Part shown: in pieces, positions 8,422-17,696 of the stretch | Layout of the letters: each line of letters starts with the position of its first letter | How positions within the stretch are numbered: position 1 is the stretch's first letter | Assembly: GCA_028715885.1 (NCBI GenBank) | Contig: JAQUQX010000002.1 | Span: forward strand, 1-64,000 | Length of the DNA: 64,000 nucleotides | Direction: 5' to 3' | From: Candidatus Methanoperedens sp. | GTDB taxonomy: Archaea; Halobacteriota; Methanosarcinia; Methanosarcinales; Methanoperedenaceae | Notes under the pieces: model-generated | Seen by the model: only the letters and a program-made list of their open reading frames with translations | Database searches by the model: none | What the model was told of the DNA's origin: nothing | Program-made: the position numbers and the translations under genes

Positions 8422-9402
8422 ATGAGGAAAGTCAGGGCTTCAATGGGAACCTTAGGAGTTTTAGGGCTTGAACTTATTGAGATGGATACGCCTCCCACGA
8501 CTGCGTATCTTCAGATTTACACAGAAAAACGCTGCATGGCGAACTGTCAGTTCTGCGCTCAGGCATCCGGCTCGCAGGCTGACCGGAACCATATAGCTCG
8601 GGGGTTGTATGTACCTGCGGAACTTGAACCGGTTGTCAAACGGCTTAAGATAGCTTTCGAGAGAGGGTATCTTGCCCGCGCCTGCATCCAGACCGCATTT
8701 TACGATACATGGTGGCACGATACGGTCTATCTGATCAAAAAAATCCGAAGCTTAAGTCCTATCCCGATATCACTATCAGTATTCCCGCTAAGCGATGAGC
8801 GGTATGAAGAACTACAAAAACTGGGTGTTAATGAACTTGTGATACCCCTTGATGCCTGCACGCCGCAGTTATTCGACATGATTAAAGGAAAAAACGCAGG
8901 CAGCCCTTTTTCCTGGGAGACGCACATGGATGGGTTAAAACGCGCCGCCCGCATATTTGGAAAAGTTGGAACGCACATTATGCTAGGGCTCGGGGAGAGC
9001 GATGAGGATGCTGTCGGGGTTATCGGTGAACTGTGGAAGAATAAGGTGAATCCTGCGCTTTTTTCATATACGTATATTCCCGGGACGCAACTTGTTATCC
9101 ATGATAAAAATGAAAATATAACCGGGCATTACCGTAAAGTGCAGCTTGCACGGCATCTGATTGTCGAGGGCATCGCAGGTTATGGTGATATGCGGTTTGA
9201 GAACGGAGTTCTTTGCGATTTTGGCGCGGGCAGTGATATGATTCTTTCGATTATCGAGGAAGGAGAAGCTTTCCGGACATCCGGATGCCCTGACTGCAAC
9301 CGCCCTATGGCGAATGAGACGTTTTCAAAAATATACAATTTTCCGAGAAAACCGGATGATACAGAAATAGAGAACATCAGGAAAGATTTGGGATTGGCAT
9401 AA
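8422..9402 (+). CDS. Radical SAM protein, biotin/lipoyl synthase-like archaeal subgroup
   Basis: A 326-residue radical SAM enzyme with the cluster motif CMANCQFC (CxxxCxxC) about 35 residues in, followed by AQASGS, resembling BioB-type enzymes. A second cysteine set near the C-terminus (SGCPDCNRP) could bind an auxiliary cluster or metal. The N-terminus from ATG 8422 reads RKVRASMGTLGVLGLEL, which fits the start of archaeal 'biotin synthase-related' proteins better than the TTG at 8413. Some archaeal relatives act in lipoate synthesis (LipS type), but no lipoate or biotin genes adjoin it here, so the substrate stays open. The gene diverges from the phosphoesterase by about 40 bases. Confidence 0.75.
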   Translation: MRKVRASMGTLGVLGLELIEMDTPPTTAYLQIYTEKRCMANCQFCAQASGSQADRNHIARGLYVPAELEPVVKRLKIAFERGYLARACIQTAFYDTWWHDTVYLIKKIRSLSPIPISLSVFPLSDERYEELQKLGVNELVIPLDACTPQLFDMIKGKNAGSPFSWETHMDGLKRAARIFGKVGTHIMLGLGESDEDAVGVIGELWKNKVNPALFSYTYIPGTQLVIHDKNENITGHYRKVQLARHLIVEGIAGYGDMRFENGVLCDFGAGSDMILSIIEEGEAFRTSGCPDCNRPMANETFSKIYNFPRKPDDTEIENIRKDLGLA

Positions 9403-9471
9403 CCCGACCAGATACCGCAATCTTAATTTACAATCCAGACAAAGTTACATATCAATCGGGAGAGGTAAACA

Positions 9472-10581
9472 ATGGAAATTACTGAAGAAATATTCGAATT
9501 TGCGGATGAGATAGGTCCTGAAAAAGTAATTCATCTATATGAACCAAGAACAAAAATGAAAGCCATAGTTGTCGTTGACAATATAGCCGCAGGTCCTGCC
9601 ATCGGCGGGGTGCGAATGGCGCCCGATGTGACCACGACCGAGGTTAGAAGGCTTGCCCGCGCAATGACGTACAAAAATGTCATGGCAGGTCTGCCCCATG
9701 GCGGCGGGAAATCCGGGATTATAGCCGACCCAAAAACCGTAAATAAGGAACAGGTAACCAGGACTTTTGCCCGCGGGATAAAAAGCCTTGAGGAATACAT
9801 CCCGGGACCTGATATGGGCACCGATGAAGCAAGCATGGCGTATATCTATGATGAGACCTCGCGGGCTGTCGGGCTTCCGCGAGAACTCGGCGGGATACCT
9901 CTTGACGAAATGGGCGCGACGGGATATGGTGTGGCTGAATGTACAGAAGTGGCGAAAGAATTTATCAATCTCGACCTGAACGGGGCGCGATTGACCATAG
10001 AAGGGTTCGGGAACGTGGGAAAACCTGCGGCGCGTTTTCTTGCCGAGAAAGGCGTGATACTGGTGGGCGCAAGCGATTCAAAAGGGACGATTTACAATTC
10101 CGATGGATTGAATGTGGAAGAATTGATACGAATCAAAGAAACCACAGGATCGGTGACAAATTATAAAAAAGGCGAGGTATTGAAATCCACAGACCTTCTT
10201 ACGATTAGCACTGATATTTTCGTTCCTGCAGCTCGCCCTGATGTGATAACCGAAGCAAACTCGGACGTGCTGGACGCGAAATTGGTAATAGAAGGAGCCA
10301 ATATCCCGATTACGGAAAATGCAGAGAAGATGCTTCATGACAGGGGAATACTCATAGTTCCTGATTTTGTGGCTAACGCAGGCGGAGTGATAACAGCGTC
10401 TGTAGAATATCATGGAGGGACTGAGACTGCGGCGCTTGAGCGGATTAAAAGCACGATTTCAAGGAACACAAAAGAGATTCTTGAAAAAGTGTACAGTGGA
10501 AAAACATATCCCAGGGATACGGCAATCAGCATCGCGAAACAAAGAGTGCTGCGCGCTATGAAATACAGGGAATGGAGTTAA
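9472..10581 (+). CDS. Glu/Leu/Phe/Val family amino-acid dehydrogenase
   Basis: A 369-residue NAD(P)-dependent oxidative deaminase. The catalytic region GPAIGGVRMAP, MTYKNVMAGLPHGGGKSG and PGPDMGTDE is conserved, and the Rossmann segment reads IEGFGNVGKPAARFLAEKG, with D near ASDS pointing to NAD specificity. It is about 50 residues shorter than classical archaeal GluDH and is closer in length to leucine/branched-chain dehydrogenases, so substrate choice is uncertain. A Shine-Dalgarno (GGGAGAGG) precedes the ATG. The 3' end overlaps the start of the acyl-CoA synthetase alpha gene, forming a dehydrogenase-acdA-acdB operon that suggests amino-acid catabolism or its reverse. Confidence 0.85.
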   Translation: MEITEEIFEFADEIGPEKVIHLYEPRTKMKAIVVVDNIAAGPAIGGVRMAPDVTTTEVRRLARAMTYKNVMAGLPHGGGKSGIIADPKTVNKEQVTRTFARGIKSLEEYIPGPDMGTDEASMAYIYDETSRAVGLPRELGGIPLDEMGATGYGVAECTEVAKEFINLDLNGARLTIEGFGNVGKPAARFLAEKGVILVGASDSKGTIYNSDGLNVEELIRIKETTGSVTNYKKGEVLKSTDLLTISTDIFVPAARPDVITEANSDVLDAKLVIEGANIPITENAEKMLHDRGILIVPDFVANAGGVITASVEYHGGTETAALERIKSTISRNTKEILEKVYSGKTYPRDTAISIAKQRVLRAMKYREWS

Positions 10582-11957
10582 TGCTCTCCTCAATATTCGA
10601 GCCCGCCTCAATAGCAGTGATTGGCGCCTCAAACAATGAAACCAAGTGGGGAGGGCGCATACTTAAGAACATATTGAGCGGTTTTAAGGGAAAAGTGTAT
10701 CCTGTAAATCCCAATGAAAAGGAAGTGCAGGGTGTGGTTTCATACTCTTCGGTTGCGGATATTCCCGATGATGTGGAGATGGCTGTAATCGCCATACCTT
10801 CCCAGCTTGTGCTTCCAGTTGCGGAAGAATGCGGAAAAAAAGGCGTAAGGGGAATTGTCGTGGTGAGCGCGGGGTTCAGCGAGACCGGAAGTGCAGGGGC
10901 AGAGCTTGAGCAGAAACTCGTATCAATCGTAAGAAAATACGGGATGCGCATGATAGGACCCAACACGCTGGGTATTGTTAATGAACCTGTAAACCTCAAT
11001 GCCACTGTCATAGGAAGGCTCCCCAGTCCGGGTACAATATCTTTTATAACGCAAAGTGGAACGCTGGGTCTTGCAATAGCCGAATGGACTATAGATATGG
11101 GGCTCGGGCTCTGCAAAGTTATCAGCACAGGCAACAAAGCGGATACTGACGACGTTGACCTGATAGAATACCTGGACAATGACCCCGCCACCGGCGTTAT
11201 AGCGATGTATGCGGAAGGGATAAAGCGCGGCAGGAAGTTTCTTGAAGCCGCCCGCCGCACTAAAAAACCTATAATCGCAATCAAGACAGGCAGGTCAAAA
11301 AGGGGTGCGAAAGCGGTTTTTTCGCATACAGGCTCGATAGCCGGCTCTGATGAGGTTTACTCTGCGGCGTTTCGGCAGGCGGGTATTCTTCGCGCGGACA
11401 CCATTGATGAGGTTTTCGATGCGGCGCTTGCATTCTCATGCCAGCCGCTTCCGAAGGGAAATAATGTCGCAATTATCTCAAACGGCGGGGGCGCTTCGAT
11501 TGTCGCCACCGATGAATGCGAGAAGCAGGGCATGAACATTGCTGATTTAAGCGATGAAACGAAGGAAAAAATCAAGAGGGTCATTCCGGGTTTTGGTTCG
11601 GCTTCGAATCCCGTTGATACCGCCGGGACATCATCCTATACGGCTTACAGCGAGAGTATCAAGGCGCTTCTCCTCGATGAGAATGTGGATGCCCTGATAG
11701 CCATTTACGTGCATACCCTGATGTCGGATGCGATACCGCCAGCCGAGGCTGTTGTCGAAATTAAACGAAAATGCCCCAAACCCGTAATCGCCTGCTGGAT
11801 GGGGGGCGCGGGTACAGAGAAAGGCGTGGATATCCTGAAGAGCGGCTGCCTGCCTAACTACTCTGTTCCTGAGAGGGCCGTGAAAGCGCTGGCTGCGCTT
11901 ATCAGGCACAGGGAGTTCCTTGTAACCGTAAAAACAAGAGGGGGAAGCTATGAGTAA
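10572..11957 (+). CDS. acdA: ADP-forming acetate/acyl-CoA synthetase, alpha subunit
   Basis: A 461-residue alpha chain of ADP-forming acyl-CoA synthetase (acyl-CoA + ADP + Pi = acid + ATP + CoA). It starts with the CoA-binding fold (IFEPASIAVIGASNNETKWGG), then succinyl-CoA-ligase-like domains including SQSGTLGLAIAEW and the phosphohistidine loop VFSHTGSIAGSDE, whose His is the phosphorylated residue. The separate beta subunit follows with an eight-base overlap, the usual split form in archaea. ATG 10572 overlaps the end of the dehydrogenase gene; ATG 10581 is an alternative directly at that stop (TAATG). Confidence 0.93.
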   Translation: MELMLSSIFEPASIAVIGASNNETKWGGRILKNILSGFKGKVYPVNPNEKEVQGVVSYSSVADIPDDVEMAVIAIPSQLVLPVAEECGKKGVRGIVVVSAGFSETGSAGAELEQKLVSIVRKYGMRMIGPNTLGIVNEPVNLNATVIGRLPSPGTISFITQSGTLGLAIAEWTIDMGLGLCKVISTGNKADTDDVDLIEYLDNDPATGVIAMYAEGIKRGRKFLEAARRTKKPIIAIKTGRSKRGAKAVFSHTGSIAGSDEVYSAAFRQAGILRADTIDEVFDAALAFSCQPLPKGNNVAIISNGGGASIVATDECEKQGMNIADLSDETKEKIKRVIPGFGSASNPVDTAGTSSYTAYSESIKALLLDENVDALIAIYVHTLMSDAIPPAEAVVEIKRKCPKPVIACWMGGAGTEKGVDILKSGCLPNYSVPERAVKALAALIRHREFLVTVKTRGGSYE

Positions 11958-12597
11958 GGTACTTACCGAGCATGAGGCAAAAAATCTACTTGCAAAATAC
12001 GGGATTCCTGTCACAAAAGGGCAGATTGCAGCCACTGCTGATGAGGCTCTTGCTATTGCGCTGCAGTTAGGAACTCCTGTGGCTATGAAAATTTCATCAC
12101 CTGACATTTCGCACAAGAGCGATGTGGGCGGCGTGGTTCTTAACGTGGGACGGGAGGATGTGAGAGCCACGTACAACGAGATTATATCAATAATTAAAAA
12201 AGCAGTGCCGAATGCAAACATCGAGGGAATCCTCGTGCAGCAGATGGCGCCGCCGGGGCATGAGACCATCGTGGGTTTGAAAAAGGATGCGCAGTTCGGT
12301 CATGCGCTGATGTTCGGGCTGGGGGGGATTTTTGTGGAGGTCTATAAGGATGTGTCGTTCCGGGTCGTGCCTATCGATAAGAGCGATGCGCTTGATATGA
12401 TTGCGGAGATTAAGGGCTATCCGATACTTAAAGGCATTCGCGGGAGGAAGCCTGCGGATATTGAAGCTATTGCGAGGGTATTGATGTCGGTTTCGGATTT
12501 AGCTGAGAAAGAGAACATTATCGAGCTTGATATTAATCCGCTAATTGTGAGCGAGAGCGGGGCGGTGGCTGTGGATGCGAGGGCGATGGTGGAATAA
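11950..12597 (+). CDS. acdB: ADP-forming acetate/acyl-CoA synthetase, beta subunit
   Basis: A 215-residue ATP-grasp chain. LTEHEAKNLLAKYGIPV opens the domain, MKISSPDISHKSDVGGV is the family signature, and GLGGIFVEVYKDVSFRVVP and IIELDINPL are the metal/nucleotide-binding strands at the C-terminus. The length is normal for the stand-alone beta subunit. It overlaps acdA by eight bases, so the two are translationally coupled. Together they make ATP by substrate-level phosphorylation from acyl-CoA, or activate acids in reverse. Confidence 0.93.
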   Translation: MSKVLTEHEAKNLLAKYGIPVTKGQIAATADEALAIALQLGTPVAMKISSPDISHKSDVGGVVLNVGREDVRATYNEIISIIKKAVPNANIEGILVQQMAPPGHETIVGLKKDAQFGHALMFGLGGIFVEVYKDVSFRVVPIDKSDALDMIAEIKGYPILKGIRGRKPADIEAIARVLMSVSDLAEKENIIELDINPLIVSESGAVAVDARAMVE

Positions 12598-12629
12598 ATT
12601 TATTTAGTAGAAAGTAGAATGTAGAAATT

Positions 12630-12941
12630 ATGCCATCCACCGCCAGCGTCAAAATAAGCTCCGACGCAAAGCTCCTACTTGACACGCTCCATCAAAAACT
12701 GCGCGCCACGGGCATGAAAGTCACTGAACAGAAGATTCTGAATACCCTGATAGAATACACCGACATAACTCAAATCAAAAAACTCCTCCAGAAAGAAGAA
12801 AACGTAGCCCTTGCAATGTTGAAAAAACCTGTTGACTGGGGCGTTGAAGATTCTTCCGAGAATATAGACAAATACGTATATGGTGAAATTCATGAGCCTC
12901 CTACTCGATACCTCAGCGCTCGTCGCCGCAAGAAACGTTAA
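12630..12941 (+). CDS. Probable antitoxin of a VapBC pair
   Basis: A 103-residue protein directly before a PIN toxin. The N-terminal part (STASVKISSDAKLLLDTLHQ) looks like a ribbon-helix-helix or similar DNA-binding segment, the middle is helical, and the tail is basic (SARRRKKR). The 3' end overlaps the toxin gene by about 60 bases, an arrangement frequent in toxin-antitoxin loci. It is identified mainly by position, and I do not recognise the exact family. Confidence 0.7.
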   Translation: MPSTASVKISSDAKLLLDTLHQKLRATGMKVTEQKILNTLIEYTDITQIKKLLQKEENVALAMLKKPVDWGVEDSSENIDKYVYGEIHEPPTRYLSARRRKKR

Positions 12942-13299
12942 AGATAAAAACCACAACAAAGCTTTGGATATAATGACTCCTGCGCTGCAAGGCAAATACG
13001 GCAAGCTGTTTGTCACCGACTATATCTTCGATGAAGCTGTAACCCTTGCTTATGCCAGAACAGGCAGCAGGAAATTCGCTAATGATATAGGAAAATTCGC
13101 AAAGGCAAAACCCATAAACTTCCGCTTCATAGAGCCGATAGATTTTGACAGGGCATGGGAACTTTACCTGCAATATGAAGATAAACATTTAAGTTTCACA
13201 GATTGCACAAATATTGTCCTCATGGATAGACTTAAAATTGATACTATTTTCACTTTTGACATGGAATTTAAAGGACTGGTAAATTTAATAGCTTTATGA
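12880..13299 (+). CDS. VapC-type PIN-domain ribonuclease toxin
   Basis: A PIN domain of about 135 residues. Acidic motifs are LLLDTSALVAARN (first Asp), FVTDYIFDEAVTLAY (Glu), LSFTDCTNIVLMDR (Asp) and IFTFDMEFKGL (Asp), enough for the Mg2+-dependent RNase site. The frame opens at ATG 12880, with a second ATG at 12892 nearer the first strand. Both lie inside the antitoxin gene. This is the window's second VapBC pair, distinct in antitoxin type from the one at 6.7-7.3 kb. Confidence 0.85.
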   Translation: MVKFMSLLLDTSALVAARNVKDKNHNKALDIMTPALQGKYGKLFVTDYIFDEAVTLAYARTGSRKFANDIGKFAKAKPINFRFIEPIDFDRAWELYLQYEDKHLSFTDCTNIVLMDRLKIDTIFTFDMEFKGLVNLIAL

Positions 13300-13309
13300 A
13301 ATAGCTATC

Positions 13310-14740
13310 TCACCCTTTTCCTCTGTACTTCCTGATTTCCTCAATCATCTTCTTATCCACAACCCCTGGCTCTGTCATCTTCCTTGCATCAAGTATCTCA
13401 TTCAAATATTTCTCAGGTATAACATCCTTCTCAATAAGCACCTGCCTCAACGATTTATTCTCAGCCAGCGCCGTCTTGACAAGCTGCGCCACTGCATCAT
13501 AGCCGATATAAGGATTCAGCACAGTCGCAAGCGCATGGCTCTTCTCAAGAAGCTCGCTGCACCTTTTCTCATCCACTATCATGCCTGATATACAATCTTC
13601 CCTGAGCATCCTGACAGTATTCATCAAAAGCTCAATGCTCCATAAAAGGTCAAAAGCGATAAGAGGCGTCATCACATTGAGTTCCATCTGCCCCGCCTCC
13701 GCCGCCAGCGATACTGCATGGTCGTTGCCAATGACCTGGAAACATACCATATTCACAGCTTCCGGAATCGAGGGGTTGATTTTCCCCGGCATTATGGACG
13801 AGCCCGGCTCAACCTCGGGCAGGATTATCTCGGCAATACCCGTTTTCGGCCCTGAATTCAGGAGGCGCAGGTCGTTTGAAATCTTGTTAAGCTCTATTGC
13901 CAGAGTCCGCAGCGCGCCGGATACGTCCACAAAACCCGCCATGCTCCAGTGGAGCATGATGCAGTTTCCCTGATAAAACTCAAACCCCGTAAGTTTGCCC
14001 AACTCCGAAATAATAGTCTTTTTGAAATCCGGATGCGTATTGATACCCGTGCCCACAGCCGTGCCGCCGATTCCCAGCTCCAACATGCTGTTTTCCGAAG
14101 CAGCAAGCCTCACGATGCATTTCCCGAGCGATGCTGCATACCCACCAAACACCTGACCGTACCTTATAGGCACCGCATCCTCAAGATGAGTCCTTCCGAC
14201 CTTGATAACATGGTCATATTCCCTTGCTTTTAGGTTGAACTCTGAAAATAGCTTTTCCAACTCCCCGATAAGAGGCGAAAGGGTTAGAAGCACGCTCAAC
14301 CGTATCGTAGTTGGTATCACGTCATTGGATGACTGCGCCATATTGACGTGGTTGTTGGGATGAACGAGATGATAATCTCCGGGCTTCCCGCCCAGTTTTT
14401 TGATGGCGACGTTTGCGATGACTTCGTTTGCGTTCATGTTAAAAGGAGTGCCTGCGCCCGCCTGGAATACATCGAGTATGAACTGGTCGCGGTATTTTCC
14501 TTCGATGACCTCATCAGCCGCTTTGACTATCGCTTTTCCGGTTTTTTCATCAAGCATTCCGAGTTTCATATTTGCCAGTGCGGCTGCTTTCTTTATGATT
14601 GCAAGCGACTTTATGAATTCAGGCTTTGCACGCAGCCCGCTAATCCTGAAATTTTTTGAAGCGCGTGTGGTAAAGGCACCGTAAAGGACATTATCAGGAA
14701 CTTCTATTTCACCCAGACTGTCTTTTTCAATTCTGCTCAT
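13310..14740 (-). CDS. aspA: Aspartate ammonia-lyase (aspartase/fumarase superfamily)
   Basis: A 476-residue class II fumarase/aspartase superfamily enzyme. The signature loop is GSSIMPGKINPSIPE; the IPE ending is typical of aspartase, where class II fumarase usually has TQ. Other conserved blocks are HPNNHVNMAQSSNDVIPT, VGRTHLEDAVPIRYGQ and GGTAVGTGIN. It would deaminate aspartate to fumarate and ammonia. A Shine-Dalgarno (GAGGAG) lies seven bases before the ATG on the minus strand. It ends close to the convergent vapC gene. Fumarase activity cannot be excluded from sequence alone. Confidence 0.88.
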   Translation of the reverse strand: MSRIEKDSLGEIEVPDNVLYGAFTTRASKNFRISGLRAKPEFIKSLAIIKKAAALANMKLGMLDEKTGKAIVKAADEVIEGKYRDQFILDVFQAGAGTPFNMNANEVIANVAIKKLGGKPGDYHLVHPNNHVNMAQSSNDVIPTTIRLSVLLTLSPLIGELEKLFSEFNLKAREYDHVIKVGRTHLEDAVPIRYGQVFGGYAASLGKCIVRLAASENSMLELGIGGTAVGTGINTHPDFKKTIISELGKLTGFEFYQGNCIMLHWSMAGFVDVSGALRTLAIELNKISNDLRLLNSGPKTGIAEIILPEVEPGSSIMPGKINPSIPEAVNMVCFQVIGNDHAVSLAAEAGQMELNVMTPLIAFDLLWSIELLMNTVRMLREDCISGMIVDEKRCSELLEKSHALATVLNPYIGYDAVAQLVKTALAENKSLRQVLIEKDVIPEKYLNEILDARKMTEPGVVDKKMIEEIRKYRGKG

Positions 14741-14861
14741 CTTTACTCCTCGATTAGTGTTATATTATTTGAATCACTTAAAATCTTACTGGAAAGGATT
14801 TGGATTTCCCAGCATAATATTTTAGCCATCCTGTACCAATACAACAACATCCATTCTTTTC

Positions 14862-17696
14862 ATGTCAACAGAAAAAATCACCATAAAAGGCGCCCGCGTC
14901 CACAACCTCAAGAACATAGACCTTGAGCTTCCCAGGAACAAACTGATTGTGATAACCGGACTTTCAGGTTCTGGAAAATCCTCGCTCGCATTCGATACTT
15001 TGTATGCCGAAGGTCAGCGCAGGTATGTCGAATCGCTGTCTGCATACGCCCGCCAGTTCCTCGGACAGATGGACAAACCCGACGTGGAATACATCGAAGG
15101 TCTATCTCCCGCCATTTCCATCGAGCAGAAATCCACAAGCAAAAACCCCCGCTCCACCGTTGGCACGGTCACGGAAATATACGACTACCTCCGCCTCCTG
15201 TATGCAAGGATCGGGAAACAGCACTGCCCCGTCTGCGGAAGCGAGATAGCGCCCCAGACCGTTGAGCAGATTGTAGAGCGGCTGATGTCGCTTCCCGAAG
15301 GCACGAAGCTCCATGTGCTTGCGCCTCTTGCAAGACAGAGGAAAGGCGAATACAGGCAGGTTTTTGACAACCTCGTCAGTTCGGGGTTCAGCCGCGTGCG
15401 CGTGGACGGCAGGATATACGAGCTTTCGGAAGAAATCGTGTTAAACAAGCAGCAGAAACACGATATTGATGTCGTCGTGGACAGGATTATAATAAAAGCC
15501 GGGATAGGGGAACGACTTGCGGATTCTGTGGCTACGGCGCTTAAGGAAGGAAATGGCACCGTCGTAGTTGATGTTCCCGGCAGCCCTGAGCTTCTATTCA
15601 GCGAGCATGCCGCATGCACAAAGTGCGGAATAAGTTTTGAGCCACTTGAGCCCAATATGTTCTCATTTAACAGCCCGCGGGGCGCGTGCCCTTCCTGCCA
15701 GGGACTTGGTAATACGATGGAATTTGACCCTGACCTCATAATTCCGGATAAAAGCAAATCCATAAGCCAGGGCGCTATCGAGCCATGGGGGTATGAGCAC
15801 GGGTATTATCGCCAGATGCTTCAATCCGTGGCAAAGCATTATGGTTTTTCGGTCGATACGCCGTTCCTGGAACTTGCGCCCGAACATGCGCAGGTGATAC
15901 TGCACGGCAGCAAAGAACAGATACACTTCAGATATGTGCCGCGTGAAAAGGAAGGGCTCTGGGAGCACTGGAGCAGTTTTGAGGGAATAATACCGCATCT
16001 TGCAAGAAAATACAGGGAATCACAGTCCGAGGAAGTCAGGGAAAAAATCCAGCAGTACATGAGCATCAAACCCTGTACTGTGTGCAACGGGGAGCGACTG
16101 AAACCCTCAAGCCTCGCTGTCACGGTCGCAGGCAGCTCTATTATCGGTACAACACGCCTCTCCGTGAAAAAAGCGCTCGGGTTTCTTGATGGCATTACTT
16201 TCACGGAAAAGGAAGCCATAATCTCAAAGCCCATCATGAAGGAACTCAGGGCGCGCCTGGGCTTCCTCATGGACGTGGGGCTTGATTACCTCACGCTCGA
16301 CAGGGCGGCAGGCACGCTTTCCGGGGGAGAAAGCCAGAGAATCCGGCTTGCCACGCAGATAGGCTCAAGCCTCGTAGGCGTGCTTTACATTCTCGATGAG
16401 CCCAGCATCGGGCTCCACCAGCGCGATAACGGAAGGCTGATACGCATGCTCACCCAGCTTCGCGACCTCGGAAACACGGTGATAGTGGTGGAGCATGATG
16501 AGGAGATGATACGGAGTGCGGATTTCATTGTGGATATGGGACCGGGCGCAGGAGTGCACGGCGGCGAAGTCGTGGTGACGGGAAGCCTGGAAGATATAAT
16601 CAACTGTGAAAATTCCCTTACAGGTAAGTATCTTAGCCATAAAAAAGCGATACCTGTGCCAGCCGGACGAAGAAAATCAAGAGGTCAAATAACAGTCGTC
16701 GGGGCGGGTGAGAATAATTTAAAGCAGATTGATATCAACATACCCCTCGGGGTGATGACCTGCGTTACAGGCGTATCCGGCTCGGGCAAGAGCACGCTGG
16801 TCAACGACATTCTTTACAGGGCACTGGCGCGGAGGTTTTACCATGCAAAAGAAAAACCCGGCAAGCACAGGGGCATGATAGGACTGGAAAACATCGACAA
16901 GGTTATTATAATCGACCAGTCCCCGATCGGCAGGACGCCGCGTTCAAACCCTGCCACATACACCGGAGTCTTTACTCCTGTACGAGACCTGTTTGCCAAA
17001 CTTCAGTCCTCGAAGACCCGGGGCTACATGCCCGGACGCTTCAGTTTTAATGTAAAAGGAGGAAGATGCGAAGCCTGCAAGGGAGACGGGATAATCATAA
17101 TCGAAATGCATTTCCTCCCAGATGTTTACGTGCCCTGCGAGGTGTGCCACGGGAAACGCTTCAACAGCGAGACTCTTGAAATCACGTATAAAGGCAAAAA
17201 CATATCACAGGTGCTGGATATGACCGTGGAGGAGGCACTTTCCTTTTTTGAGAACATCCCGGCGATAAAACGACAGCTTCAGGCGCTTTTTGACGTGGGG
17301 CTGGGATACATCAGGCTTGGGCAGCCCGCAACCACGCTTTCTGGAGGAGAGGCGCAGCGAGTCAAGCTCTCCACGGAACTCAGTAAAAGAAGCACGGGCA
17401 GGACGCTCTACATCCTTGATGAGCCTACCACGGGCTTGCATTTCGCGGATATACAGAAACTGCTTGACATGCTCTCCCTGCTCGTGGATGCGGGGAACAG
17501 CGTGGTGGTGATAGAACATAATCTCGATGTGATAAAGGTGGCTGACCACATAATAGACCTGGGACCCGAAGGGGGCGATAACGGCGGGCGCATCATTGCC
17601 GAGGGGACGCCGGAGAAGGTGGCGAGGATTGAGGGATCTTATACCGGATATTATCTCAAAAAAGTGCTAAATCCATCAAAACCAGTGCAAACATGA
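14862..17696 (+). CDS. uvrA: Excinuclease ABC subunit A (UvrA)
   Basis: A 944-residue damage sensor of nucleotide excision repair with two ABC ATPase modules. Walker A motifs are GLSGSGKSS (near residue 34) and GVSGSGKST (near 643), each with a signature LSGGESQRI / LSGGEAQRV, and zinc-binding cysteine modules are present (CPVCGSE, CTKCGIS, CEACKGD, CEVCHGK). This bacterial-type system is found in many mesophilic methanogens. The stop overlaps uvrC by four bases (ATGA); uvrB is not in the window. A TATA-like TAATATTT stretch lies about 40 bases before the ATG. Confidence 0.98.
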   Translation: MSTEKITIKGARVHNLKNIDLELPRNKLIVITGLSGSGKSSLAFDTLYAEGQRRYVESLSAYARQFLGQMDKPDVEYIEGLSPAISIEQKSTSKNPRSTVGTVTEIYDYLRLLYARIGKQHCPVCGSEIAPQTVEQIVERLMSLPEGTKLHVLAPLARQRKGEYRQVFDNLVSSGFSRVRVDGRIYELSEEIVLNKQQKHDIDVVVDRIIIKAGIGERLADSVATALKEGNGTVVVDVPGSPELLFSEHAACTKCGISFEPLEPNMFSFNSPRGACPSCQGLGNTMEFDPDLIIPDKSKSISQGAIEPWGYEHGYYRQMLQSVAKHYGFSVDTPFLELAPEHAQVILHGSKEQIHFRYVPREKEGLWEHWSSFEGIIPHLARKYRESQSEEVREKIQQYMSIKPCTVCNGERLKPSSLAVTVAGSSIIGTTRLSVKKALGFLDGITFTEKEAIISKPIMKELRARLGFLMDVGLDYLTLDRAAGTLSGGESQRIRLATQIGSSLVGVLYILDEPSIGLHQRDNGRLIRMLTQLRDLGNTVIVVEHDEEMIRSADFIVDMGPGAGVHGGEVVVTGSLEDIINCENSLTGKYLSHKKAIPVPAGRRKSRGQITVVGAGENNLKQIDINIPLGVMTCVTGVSGSGKSTLVNDILYRALARRFYHAKEKPGKHRGMIGLENIDKVIIIDQSPIGRTPRSNPATYTGVFTPVRDLFAKLQSSKTRGYMPGRFSFNVKGGRCEACKGDGIIIIEMHFLPDVYVPCEVCHGKRFNSETLEITYKGKNISQVLDMTVEEALSFFENIPAIKRQLQALFDVGLGYIRLGQPATTLSGGEAQRVKLSTELSKRSTGRTLYILDEPTTGLHFADIQKLLDMLSLLVDAGNSVVVIEHNLDVIKVADHIIDLGPEGGDNGGRIIAEGTPEKVARIEGSYTGYYLKKVLNPSKPVQT

